Shown here in pieces: positions 1-5,846 of a DNA stretch of 16,203 nucleotides. The first letter of the stretch is position 1, and each line of letters begins with the position of its first letter. The translations under genes were made by a program, and so were the position numbers. The notes beneath the pieces were generated by a model. The model saw nothing but the letters and a program-made list of their open reading frames with translations. It did not search any database and had not been told where the DNA came from. Source of the DNA: PALSA-926 sp964476835 (GTDB lineage Bacteria; Pseudomonadota; Alphaproteobacteria; Micavibrionales; UBA2020); contig CAYZCE010000032.1 of the NCBI GenBank assembly GCA_964476835.1, positions 1 to 16,203 of the forward strand, read 5' to 3'.

Positions 1-266
1 GCCCACGGCGCATGCTCGCGCGAGGAGCCGCAGCCGAAGTTCGCGCCCGCGACGAGGATCGCGGCGTGGCGGTAAGCCGGCTGGTTCAGCACGAATTCTG
101 GCTTCTCCACGCCCTTCTCGTCGAAGCGCATGTCGTTGAACAGGAACTGGCCCAGTCCCGTGCGCTCGATCGTCTTGAGGAACTGCTTGGGGATGATCAT
201 GTCGGTGTCGACGTTGGTCATCGGCATGGGCGCGGCGGTGCCGGTGAGGACGGTGAACTTTTTCAT
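1..266 (-). CDS. leuD: 3-isopropylmalate dehydratase small subunit, 5' part (runs off window)
   Basis: This is the small subunit of isopropylmalate isomerase, which with LeuC converts 2-isopropylmalate to 3-isopropylmalate in leucine biosynthesis in the cytoplasm. The 88 visible residues begin MKKFTVLTGTAAPMPMTNVD and carry the family core: the DTDMIIPKQFLKT segment, the FNDMRFDEKG segment, and the GANFGCGSSREHAPWA stretch that forms the substrate-binding swivel-domain loop. The start ATG lies three bases after the leuC stop, and a GAGGGAG ribosome-binding sequence sits inside the end of leuC, so the two genes are translationally linked. The C-terminal half lies beyond the left edge of the window. 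Identification is secure. Confidence 0.97.
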   Translation of the reverse strand, partial: MKKFTVLTGTAAPMPMTNVDTDMIIPKQFLKTIERTGLGQFLFNDMRFDEKGVEKPEFVLNQPAYRHAAILVAGANFGCGSSREHAPW

Positions 267-269
267 GGA

Positions 270-1673
270 TTACAACTCCCTCACGTCGGTCAAATGCCCG
301 GTCACGGCGGCGGCGGCGGCCATGGCGGGGCTCATCAGGTGGGTGCGGCCGCCGCGGCCCTGGCGGCCTTCGAAGTTGCGGTTGCTGGTGGCGGCGCAGC
401 GCTCGCCCGGTTCCAGCTTGTCGGCGTTCATGGCGAGGCACATGGAGCATCCCGGCTCGCGCCAGTCGAATCCCGCCTCGATCAGGATCTTGTCGAGGCC
501 TTCTTTTTCCGCCTGTTCCTTGACGAGGCCCGAACCGGGCACGACCATCGCGTAGATGCCCTTGGCCACATGGCGGCCCTTGGCGATCGCGGCGGCGGCG
601 CGGATGTCCTCAATGCGGCCGTTGGTGCAGGAGCCGATGAAGACCTTGTCGATTTTCACGTCGGTCAGTTTTTGTCCGGCGGTCAGGCCCATATAGTCGA
701 GCGCGCGGATCATCGCGGCCTTATGCGCGGCGTCCGTGACGGTTGCGGGATCTGGCACGTTGCCGGTGATGGGCGCGACGGCCTCGGGGCTGGTGCCCCA
801 CGTCACTTGCGGCGCGATGTCTTCGGCGCGCAAGGTGACTTCCTTGTCGTAGGTTGCGCCGGCGTCGGAATGCAGCGTGCGCCAGTGCGCGACGGGCTTG
901 TCCCTTTCGGCGGCCTTGGGCGCCATCGGGCGACCCTTGATGTAGTTGAAGGTAGTGTCGTCGGGTGCGATCAGCCCGGCGCGCGCGCCGCCCTCGATCG
1001 TCATGTTGCACACCGTCATGCGGCCTTCCATCGACAGGCCGCGGATGACCGAGCCGGCGAATTCGACGACGTATCCGGTGCCGCCCGCGGTGCCGATCTT
1101 GCCGATGATGGCAAGAATCACGTCCTTGGCGGTGACGCCGGGAGGCAGGGTGCCGTCGACCGTGATGCGCATGTTCTTGGCGGGCTTCTGCAGCAGCGTC
1201 TGCGTGGCGAGCACGTGCTCGACCTCCGACGTGCCGATGCCGAAGGCGAGTGCGCCGAAGGCGCCGTGGGTGGACGTATGGCTGTCGCCGCAGACGATGG
1301 TCATGCCGGGTTGCGTCATGCCCTGCTCGGGGCCGATGACGTGGACGATGCCCTGGCGCTTGTCGTTCATGTCGAACAATTCCACGCCGAAGTCGTTGGC
1401 GTTGCGCGAGAGCGTCTCGACCTGCAGGCGGCTTTCCGGGTCGGCGATGCCTTGCGCGCGGCTGGAGGTGGGGACGTTGTGGTCGGCGACGGCCAGTGTC
1501 GCAGCCGGGCGGTGCACGCGGCGGTTCGACATGCGCAGGCCTTCGAAGGCCTGCGGGCTGGTGACCTCATGCACGAGGTGGCGGTCGATATAAAGGACGC
1601 AGGTGCCATCGTCGTTGCGGCGGACGACGTGGTTATCCCATATCTTTTCAAAAAGGGTGCGCGGTTTCGTCAT
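270..1673 (-). CDS. leuC: 3-isopropylmalate dehydratase large subunit
   Basis: This aconitase-family enzyme carries the 4Fe-4S cluster of isopropylmalate isomerase and works as a heterodimer with LeuD in leucine synthesis. At 467 residues it matches the usual length of about 466. The start MTKPRTLFEKIWDNHVV is typical. The motif VCGDSHTSTHGAFG is at residues 127-140. The three expected cluster cysteines are visible: C349 in FIGSCTNGR, and C409 and C412 in EPGCSMCLAMN. An AGGGA sequence lies six bases before the ATG. Terminator-like hairpin T1 lies just upstream, so leuC probably starts its own transcript. A weak TAGAAT -10 candidate lies at 1698-1703, but I see no convincing -35 box. No leader peptide or attenuator rich in leucine codons was noticed. 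Confidence 0.98.
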   Translation of the reverse strand: MTKPRTLFEKIWDNHVVRRNDDGTCVLYIDRHLVHEVTSPQAFEGLRMSNRRVHRPAATLAVADHNVPTSSRAQGIADPESRLQVETLSRNANDFGVELFDMNDKRQGIVHVIGPEQGMTQPGMTIVCGDSHTSTHGAFGALAFGIGTSEVEHVLATQTLLQKPAKNMRITVDGTLPPGVTAKDVILAIIGKIGTAGGTGYVVEFAGSVIRGLSMEGRMTVCNMTIEGGARAGLIAPDDTTFNYIKGRPMAPKAAERDKPVAHWRTLHSDAGATYDKEVTLRAEDIAPQVTWGTSPEAVAPITGNVPDPATVTDAAHKAAMIRALDYMGLTAGQKLTDVKIDKVFIGSCTNGRIEDIRAAAAIAKGRHVAKGIYAMVVPGSGLVKEQAEKEGLDKILIEAGFDWREPGCSMCLAMNADKLEPGERCAATSNRNFEGRQGRGGRTHLMSPAMAAAAAVTGHLTDVREL

Positions 1674-1708
1674 GGGTTGTCCCTGCCTTTTGGCCTGTAT
1701 TCTAAAAC

Positions 1709-1740
1709 AAAACAGCCCTTCTTGCGAAGGGCTGTTTTTT
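1709..1740. terminator. Bidirectional intrinsic terminator T1
   Basis: A perfect stem pairs AACAGCCCTTC (1711-1721) with GAAGGGCTGTT (1726-1736) around a TTGC loop, with flanking A/T runs that lengthen it. A T tract follows on the plus strand and a T-rich stretch on the minus strand. It would end minus-strand transcripts from the small gene at 1827-2060 before leuC. Its stem and loop nearly match terminators T2 and T3. Confidence 0.85.
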
Positions 1741-1760
1741 GTGAAATAGCCGCTGGAAAA

Positions 1761-1826
1761 TCAGAACAGCGGCTTGATTTCCTTGACGCCGGGCAGTTTG
1801 CCGGCTTTAAAAAAAGCTATCGCTGA
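1761..1826 (-). pseudogene. Possible gene-tail remnant in frame after the 77-residue ORF
   Basis: The minus strand here reads SAIAFFKAGKLPGVKEIKPLF and then a TGA stop. It is in the same frame as the 77-residue ORF, directly after that ORF's TGA stop at 1827-1829. The stretch uses GC-rich codons like the chromosome around it, unlike the AT-richer ORF upstream. Its LPGVKEIKPLF end resembles the ISGVASAKYYPY end of the small protein at 2178-2399. It could be the remnant tail of another copy of that protein, a readthrough extension, or chance. The stretch is short, so the call is weak. Confidence 0.2.
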
Positions 1827-2060
1827 TCAGCTTGTTTTCAAAACACAGGGCAGATTCATTACTTGCGCTTTTATGCCGTACAGCCCGGCAGTCGTTACAC
1901 TATCAGAGTAGGAGACGGTTATATCTTTTTCTCTACCGGCCACCCGGCTGGAGGTAGCTGAGAAAACGCCTGAGATCCTCTCAATGGAGCTGATCAGTTT
2001 CGAGCAGTTTTTATCACTTATACCGGGTTCAACGACGACGCTAAAACAAAGAGATGCCAT
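1827..2060 (-). CDS. Small hypothetical protein, 77 residues, AT-richer than neighbours
   Basis: I do not recognise this protein. It starts MASLCFSVVVEPGISDKNCS and alternates hydrophobic strand-like segments (residues 4-11, and DITVSYS near 47-53) with a helix-like segment (LISSIERISGVFSA). This resembles a small ferredoxin-like or HMA-type fold without the CxxC metal site. It can be loosely aligned with the small protein at 2178-2399: I..IxxxxGV in the middle, then a VxY strand. Support for a real gene comes from its surroundings: an excellent sigma-70 promoter upstream, an AGGAA ribosome-binding sequence before the ATG, and terminator T1 downstream. No signal peptide or membrane segment is evident. 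Its base composition differs from its neighbours, which suggests acquisition or relaxed selection. Confidence 0.6.
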   Translation of the reverse strand: MASLCFSVVVEPGISDKNCSKLISSIERISGVFSATSSRVAGREKDITVSYSDSVTTAGLYGIKAQVMNLPCVLKTS

Positions 2061-2105
2061 GCAAAGATTCCTATATTAAAAATGACTATTTTATTATATT
2101 ATGTA

Positions 2106-2134
2106 AATATACTAGATGCTTGTAGTAATGTCAA
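2106..2134 (-). promoter_or_regulatory. Sigma-70 promoter for the 77-residue small gene
   Basis: On the minus strand a perfect -35 box TTGACA (2134 to 2129) is followed by a 17-base spacer and TATATT as the -10 box (2111 to 2106). Transcription would start near 2099, about 40 bases before the ATG at 2060. The -35 box lies directly against the T tail of terminator T2, so the unit is very compact. Confidence 0.8.
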
Positions 2135-2135
2135 T

Positions 2136-2167
2136 AAAAAAAGCCCCTTTCGCAAGGGGCTTTTTTT
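2136..2167. terminator. Bidirectional intrinsic terminator T2
   Basis: A 14-bp perfect stem, AAAAAAAGCCCCTT (2136-2149) with AAGGGGCTTTTTTT (2154-2167), closes a TCGC loop. It lies ten bases past the stop of the 73-residue small gene and ends its minus-strand transcript. The A and T runs on both sides allow it to work in either direction. Confidence 0.88.
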
Positions 2168-2177
2168 GTGTCCCGTC

Positions 2178-2399
2178 TTAGTAGGGATAATATTTCGCGG
2201 AAGCGACGCCGCTGATCTGGCGGATACGCTCTTCCAGCTGGGTGCAATTGGGGTTGTAGGCGACGGCCAGCGTGTTCGCGGCGGCGTCGAACTTGGTGCG
2301 CAGGACGCCGTCGAGGTTCTTGATCTTTGTGACCGCTTCCTGACCTGTCTTTTCGCTCAGTTCCGGCAGCAGGGTGACTTTCAGCGTGGACATCGTCAT
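2178..2399 (-). CDS. Small hypothetical protein, 73 residues, HMA-like fold without metal cysteines
   Basis: The protein starts MTMSTLKVTLLPELSEKTGQ. The upstream AAGGAG six bases before this ATG decides the start; the ORF stays open further upstream but has no comparable signal there. Its pattern is strand (LKVTLLP), helix (QEAVTKIKNLDGV), strands (RTKFDAAANTLAVAYN), helix (CTQLEERIRQISGV) and a last strand (SAKYYPY). This is the beta-alpha-beta-beta-alpha-beta layout of heavy-metal-associated domains. The usual CxxC is missing and a lone cysteine sits at residue 52, so copper-type metal binding is unlikely. It lies between rplS and a second small gene, each with its own terminator. Function is unknown. 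The fold assignment is my inference from the sequence pattern. Confidence 0.7.
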   Translation of the reverse strand: MTMSTLKVTLLPELSEKTGQEAVTKIKNLDGVLRTKFDAAANTLAVAYNPNCTQLEERIRQISGVASAKYYPY

Positions 2400-2432
2400 C
2401 TGGCTCTCCTTGGGTTGGGGCGGGATGCGTTG

Positions 2433-2461
2433 TTTATGTAATATGCAGGGCGTAAAGTCAA
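2433..2461 (-). promoter_or_regulatory. Possible sigma-70 promoter for the 73-residue small gene
   Basis: On the minus strand TTGACT (2461 to 2456) is a good -35 box. A 17-base spacer leads to CATAAA (2438 to 2433), an imperfect -10 box; TACATA at a 15-base spacing is an alternative. It lies just after terminator T3, as expected for a self-contained transcription unit. Confidence 0.5.
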
Positions 2462-2467
2462 GCGCAA

Positions 2468-2499
2468 AAAAACAGCCCCTTTTGCAAGGGGCTGTTTTT
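2468..2499. terminator. Bidirectional intrinsic terminator T3 after rplS
   Basis: A perfect 14-bp stem pairs AAAAACAGCCCCTT-type sequence (2468-2481) with its complement (2486-2499) around a TTGC loop, with T runs outside on both strands. It lies about 20 bases past the rplS stop and ends the rplS transcript. T1 has the same TTGC loop and almost the same stem. Confidence 0.88.
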
Positions 2500-2520
2500 C
2501 TTTTAGCGGTCTTCCGAAGT

Positions 2521-2952
2521 TCAGGCGTTGACGGCCTTCTTCTCGGGAGCTTGCGCGGATTCGTTGGAACCGGAATCGACGTCGGCAGCACGCTCGGTGA
2601 TACGAGCAGACTTGCCGCTGCGGTCGCGCAGGTAGTACAGCTTCGCGCGACGGACGGTACCGCGGCGGACGAGTTCGATGGAATCGATCACGGGGCTGAA
2701 GAGCGGGAATACGCGCTCGACGCCTTCGCCGTAAGAGATCTTGCGGACGGTGAAGCTCAGGTTGATGCCCTTGCCGTTGCGCGCGATGCAGACGCCTTCG
2801 TAGGCCTGGACGCGGGAGCGCTGTTCCTTGCCGGTGCCTTCAACGATCTTGACGTTGACGCGGACGGTGTCGCCGGGGCTGAATTCGGGGATCTTCTTGT
2901 TGTCGGAGAGCGCGGCGATCTGGCGTTGCTCGAACTTTTCTAAATCGTTCAT
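2521..2952 (-). CDS. rplS: 50S ribosomal protein L19
   Basis: L19 sits at the 30S/50S interface of the ribosome. The 143-residue product begins MNDLEKFEQRQIAALSDNKK. It carries the family blocks FSPGDTVRVNVKIVEGTGKEQRSRVQ, YEGVCIARNGKGINLSFTVRK and the C-terminal block RGTVRRAKLYYLRDRSGKSARI. These cover about residues 1-118, the usual length. A polar tail of about 25 residues follows, of the kind often seen in alphaproteobacterial L19. An AAGGG sequence precedes the ATG. L19 usually follows trmD in one operon; here two opposite-strand peptidase genes separate them, so rplS must have its own promoter. Identification is secure. Confidence 0.98.
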   Translation of the reverse strand: MNDLEKFEQRQIAALSDNKKIPEFSPGDTVRVNVKIVEGTGKEQRSRVQAYEGVCIARNGKGINLSFTVRKISYGEGVERVFPLFSPVIDSIELVRRGTVRRAKLYYLRDRSGKSARITERAADVDSGSNESAQAPEKKAVNA

Positions 2953-3105
2953 GGTCGTACCCTTTTATGCGGAACCCGTAAGATCGAAAGCGGCCACAGG
3001 GACGCTCCGGCGGTTCCTACCTGTTATCAGTTAGTGGGGACGGTCGTTTTATGACGACTCAATCCGTGGGGGATTCATACCCCGGACCGGGTCTTTTTTT
3101 CAAGG
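2953..3105 (-). other. Structured 5' leader of rplS (hairpins)
   Basis: This non-coding stretch would form the rplS mRNA leader. On the minus strand an imperfect long hairpin pairs GACCCGGTCCG (about 3092-3082) with CGGATTGAGTC, has an inner GGGG/CCCC stem, and has one mismatch and two G-U pairs. A second hairpin follows, GTCGT-CATAAA-ACGAC. Further down GGAACC (near 3015) can pair with GGTTCC (near 2975) just before the ribosome-binding site. L19 leaders that control their own operon are known in other phyla. Whether this one is regulatory is my inference. Confidence 0.35.
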
Positions 3106-3110
3106 GTTTA

Positions 3111-3139
3111 TTTATGTTTTCTGACAAGATTGGTGTTAA
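3111..3139 (-). promoter_or_regulatory. rplS: Candidate sigma-70 promoter for rplS
   Basis: On the minus strand TTAACA (3139 to 3134; one mismatch to TTGACA) is followed by a 17-base spacer and CATAAA (3116 to 3111). This would give rplS a transcript with a leader of about 150 bases. The -35 box coincides with the left arm of the palindrome at 3134-3151. Confidence 0.45.
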
Positions 3140-3151
3140 TGATTGTTAACA
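3134..3151. repeat. 18-bp palindrome (possible operator) in the rplS/M48 divergent region
   Basis: TGTTAA, six bases, TTAACA: a perfect inverted repeat with 6-bp arms. It overlaps the likely rplS -35 box and lies ten bases upstream of the TTGACA box of the M48 pair. A dimeric regulator bound here could affect both directions. Which protein would bind is unknown. Confidence 0.5.
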
Positions 3152-3161
3152 TAACATATAA

Positions 3162-3190
3162 TTGACAAGAATCTATATTTTTCATAGATT
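3162..3190 (+). promoter_or_regulatory. Sigma-70 promoter for the M48 peptidase pair
   Basis: A consensus TTGACA (3162-3167) is followed by a 17-base spacer and TAGATT (3185-3190). The start site would lie near 3197, giving a leader of about 27 bases before the ATG at 3224. The surrounding stretch is clearly AT-rich compared with the genes. Confidence 0.65.
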
Positions 3191-3223
3191 GGCAGCTTAT
3201 ATCATCCAGAGAAAACAACGCTC

Positions 3224-4174
3224 ATGTCTCAAGCGCTGACCTATCGTTTCAAGACCTTGCGCCAGTCGCTGCGGACGATCGTGCCGTCGGTGCTGGCGCT
3301 GGGCGCCATCGGCTTGGGGCTCGCGGTGTTCTTCAGCCCGGCCGTGGCTGCCGTCGCGGGCGGCCTGGCGCTCTTGAAGATATGGAGGATGGCCGCGGCG
3401 TTGCGGCCGAGCGTTTTCGAAAATGCCGCCGCGCGCGGCGAGGTGACCCGCTTGCCCGCGCATGCGCCCGCCATGCTGATCGCGCAGAAGCTCTCGACGA
3501 AAATGGGATTCAAGACCTCCCCGCAAATTTATGTGGCGAACAAGGGCTTGGCCGAAACCTTGGTCGGCCGCGTCGGCAGCGGGCCTCAGGCCCGCGCAAA
3601 ATGGCAGGAACGGGCGGCCAAGTATTTCGGCGCCTTGCCCGGCACCAATATCATCCTGACGACGGCCGAAGCGTTGAAGTGCGATGCCTATCCGCCCGGC
3701 CAGCTCGAATTCATCATCGCGCATGAGATGTCGCACCTGAAGACGGATGGCGTTTCGTTCAATTCCTTCGCCAAGATCGCGCGCAAGTCTGCGCTGAGTA
3801 TCGGGGTTTTCGCCGGCGTTGCCGCTGCAATCGGCATTGGCGTGCCGACGGCCCTCGGCGCGGCGCCTGCGCTGATCGCTGTTTTCGGCTTGCGCCTGCT
3901 GACCAAGGCGGCGGTGACGTATGGCGAACGCGCCAAGGAAAGGCGTGCCGACCGCAATGCGCTCTACGTCACGCGCAACTTGCCCGATGCGCTGGGCACG
4001 ATGGACAGCCTGACCGAGCCGGCCGCGCGCGGCTATATGGGTGTGGTGGAACTATTCAGCAGCCACCCGACTTACCAGCCGCGCATGCAGGCGCTGAAAA
4101 AATCCTTCAACGTCGTGTCGCGCTATCCCGCGCCGACCGCGCCGGGCGCCGCGGCTCCTGCACCGAAAATCTGA
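3224..4174 (+). CDS. M48-family membrane zinc metallopeptidase, first of a tandem pair
   Basis: This is a predicted zinc-dependent endopeptidase of the HtpX/Ste24 superfamily (M48), 316 residues. The HExxH motif is H167-E168-M-S-H171, and the third ligand glutamate is E239 in ERRADRNAL, the ExxxD motif of M48. The SHPTYQPRM motif near 280-288 is the usual C-terminal M48 signature. Hydrophobic segments lie near residues 20-52 and 192-225, so it is probably an inner-membrane protein with its active site at the cytoplasmic face. The proline- and alanine-rich tail looks disordered. The ATG follows only a weak AGAGAAA sequence. Its stop overlaps the next start (TGATG). HtpX homologues degrade damaged membrane proteins; that role here is inferred. 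The exact substrate is unknown. Confidence 0.85.
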   Translation: MSQALTYRFKTLRQSLRTIVPSVLALGAIGLGLAVFFSPAVAAVAGGLALLKIWRMAAALRPSVFENAAARGEVTRLPAHAPAMLIAQKLSTKMGFKTSPQIYVANKGLAETLVGRVGSGPQARAKWQERAAKYFGALPGTNIILTTAEALKCDAYPPGQLEFIIAHEMSHLKTDGVSFNSFAKIARKSALSIGVFAGVAAAIGIGVPTALGAAPALIAVFGLRLLTKAAVTYGERAKERRADRNALYVTRNLPDALGTMDSLTEPAARGYMGVVELFSSHPTYQPRMQALKKSFNVVSRYPAPTAPGAAAPAPKI

Positions 4175-5181
4175 TGAACCGCCCGTACCGTTTCAACAGC
4201 TTCGGGCAAAAGGCGCAGACCATCGGGTCGGCTTTGCTGGGGCTTGGCGTGCTTGGCGTCGGGATGGCGCTGGTGCTGAACCCGGTTGCCGGGATCGCGG
4301 CGGCGGCCTATGCGGCTTATACTTACGTCGAGACGGTGCGCCTCGCCATTCCCTCGGTGCGCGCGCGGATCATGGCGCATGACGTGCGCAAAGGCCTGTA
4401 TGCGCCCGTCGACGCGCAAGAACCGATCGTTCAAACCGCGACCGCGATCAGCAACCGCCTCGGACGGCGCATGCCGCCCGAGGTCTATACGGTCAGCGCC
4501 GGCGAAGTCATCAAGATGGAGATGCCGCTGGGCCTGCGCTGGCTGCGCCATATTGGGCCGGTGCGCCGCTGGTTCGAGGAGAACACGATGTCCTCGCTTT
4601 ACGCCGCCGTGCCGGGCGCGAACATATTGATCACGACCAAGCAAGCCTTGGCAAAGAAACTGCCGCAGCGCGAGCTGGAATTCGTCATCGCGCATGAGAT
4701 GTCGCATCTGCAGACCGACGGTTTCTCGTTCAACGGCCATGCGGCCACGATGGCAAAGCGCGCGGTCGAGATCCTCGCGTGGGGCGGCGTGGTCGCGGGC
4801 GGGCTGGCGCTGGCAGGCGTTGCGCTGCCGCTGGGCCTCTGCGCCGCGTCGTTGCATGCTTTTTCCTGCATGGCGGGCGCTTACGGCGCTTCAAAGCTCG
4901 CGATCAATTACGGCCAGCGCGTGATCGAGCGGCGCGCCGACCGCAACGCGCTCTACATCACCCGCGACTTGAAAGGCGCCACTGCCGCGATGGACCGCCT
5001 GCATACCTACGAGGAGCGCGAGTTCAATCGGGTCGCGGCCGTCGTCAGCGGTCATCCGGTCTATAAGTTGCGTATGAGCGCGCTGAGAAAATCTTTCGAG
5101 AAGGTATCGGCCTATCCCGAGTTGCCGCCGGTCAGCCCTTCGTCTTCTTCTCCCAAAGGTCCGGCCGGCGCGCCTGCGTAA
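4174..5181 (+). CDS. M48-family membrane zinc metallopeptidase, second of a tandem pair
   Basis: This is a paralogue of the preceding gene, 335 residues, translated from an ATG that shares one base with its neighbour's stop, so the two are probably coupled. The catalytic motif is H174-E175-M-S-H178 and the third ligand E252 is in ERRADRNALYIT, nearly identical to the first copy. GHPVYKLRM near 293-301 matches the HPxxxxRM signature. Hydrophobic stretches lie near residues 14-50 and 203-235. The region around residues 108-138 differs most from the first copy (a WLRH..PVRRWFEE segment), so substrate or partner may differ. The last 16 residues, rich in serine and proline, are encoded antisense to the 3' end of trmD. 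Function in membrane protein quality control is inferred from the family. Confidence 0.85.
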   Translation: MNRPYRFNSFGQKAQTIGSALLGLGVLGVGMALVLNPVAGIAAAAYAAYTYVETVRLAIPSVRARIMAHDVRKGLYAPVDAQEPIVQTATAISNRLGRRMPPEVYTVSAGEVIKMEMPLGLRWLRHIGPVRRWFEENTMSSLYAAVPGANILITTKQALAKKLPQRELEFVIAHEMSHLQTDGFSFNGHAATMAKRAVEILAWGGVVAGGLALAGVALPLGLCAASLHAFSCMAGAYGASKLAINYGQRVIERRADRNALYITRDLKGATAAMDRLHTYEEREFNRVAAVVSGHPVYKLRMSALRKSFEKVSAYPELPPVSPSSSSPKGPAGAPA

Positions 5182-5839
5182 TGGCTTCGGATTGCTCCTG
5201 TCGCCACTTGGCGATTTTCGCGTGGTGGCCGGAGGTCAGCACCTCGGGGATGTCGCGCTCCATGCCGTCCGGCCCCGTCCATACGGCGGGGCGGGTGTAG
5301 TGGGGGTATTCGAGCAGGCCGTTCTCGAAGCTTTCTTCATCATGCGTTTCCGCATTTCCCAGCACGTCGGGCAGCAGGCGCACGCAGGCGTCGAGCAGGA
5401 TCATCGCCGCCGGCTCGCCGCCGGACAACACGTAGTCGCCGATGCAGATTTCCTCGGCGTTGTAGGCTTCCAACAAGCGCTGGTCGACGCCTTCGTAGCG
5501 GCCGCACAAGATGGTCAGGCGCGGCTCATTAATCAGGTCGCGCACGAGTTGCTGCGTCAGCGGTTTTCCCCGCGGAGTCATATAGATAAACCGCCCGACC
5601 GGCTGGTGCGCCGTCAGCGCGCGGTCGAGCACGTCGGGCTTCATCACCATCCCCGCGCCGCCGCCGAAGGGGGTGTCGTCGACGGTCTTGTGGTTGTCGG
5701 TCGCGAAGTCGCGCAACTGTACGGTTTCGAGCGACCACAGGCCTTTTTCCAGCGCCTTGCCCGCCAAGCTCTGCCCGAGGAAGCCTGGGAACATGTCGGG
5801 GAAGAGGGTCAGGATCTTGATGTGAAAGGGAGATGTCAT
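5132..5839 (-). CDS. trmD: tRNA (guanine-N1)-methyltransferase
   Basis: TrmD methylates G37 next to the anticodon in tRNAs that read CNN, CCN or CGG-type codons, using S-adenosylmethionine, and so prevents +1 frameshifts. The start chosen gives MTSPFHIKILTLFPDMFPGF and 235 residues, a normal length. Family motifs are present: TPFGGGAGMVMKPD (56-69), LCGRYEGVDQR (111-121) and IGDYVLSGGEPAAM (133-146) of the knotted SPOUT fold, then EYPHYTRPAVW and EVLTSGHHAKIAKWR. The ORF is open further upstream but those residues do not match the family. No ribosome-binding sequence precedes the ATG, and a TATAAT box ends only seven bases before it. The usual rimM neighbour is absent; aspS is divergent. The 3' end overlaps the second M48 gene by 50 bp. 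Confidence 0.97.
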   Translation of the reverse strand: MTSPFHIKILTLFPDMFPGFLGQSLAGKALEKGLWSLETVQLRDFATDNHKTVDDTPFGGGAGMVMKPDVLDRALTAHQPVGRFIYMTPRGKPLTQQLVRDLINEPRLTILCGRYEGVDQRLLEAYNAEEICIGDYVLSGGEPAAMILLDACVRLLPDVLGNAETHDEESFENGLLEYPHYTRPAVWTGPDGMERDIPEVLTSGHHAKIAKWRQEQSEAITQARRPDLWEKKTKG

Positions 5840-5846
5840 GACGGGA

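Noticed and set aside
752..766. Sigma-54-like TGGCACGTTGC inside leuC
   Set aside because: The -24 and -12 elements are not correctly spaced (TTGC follows at once), and it is inside a coding region pointing away from any suitable gene.
1749..1773. Small hairpin GCCGCTG/CAGCGGC next to T1
   Set aside because: It has a seven-base-pair stem and an 11-base loop with no T tract. It is probably incidental or minor support for T1, so it was not listed as its own terminator.
12..1826. A 604-codon open frame on the plus strand opposite leuC and leuD
   Set aside because: It is antisense to two certain genes, has repetitive His/Gly/Ala/Asp-rich composition, and matches no family. It is a by-product of GC-rich codon usage.
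2400..2591. N-terminal extension of the 73-residue protein back to 2591
   Set aside because: The extension would run through terminator T3 and into rplS, while a strong AAGGAG lies before the ATG at 2399.
3066..3086. tRNA T-arm-like stretch on the minus strand (GGGGTATGAATCCCC)
   Set aside because: The loop differs from the TTCRA pattern and no acceptor, D or anticodon arms can be fitted around it. It is part of the rplS leader hairpin.
3136..3150. Possible CtrA-binding site (TTAA-N-TTAAC) upstream of the M48 pair
   Set aside because: The spacing is six bases, not the seven of the CtrA consensus. The perfect palindrome explains the bases better.
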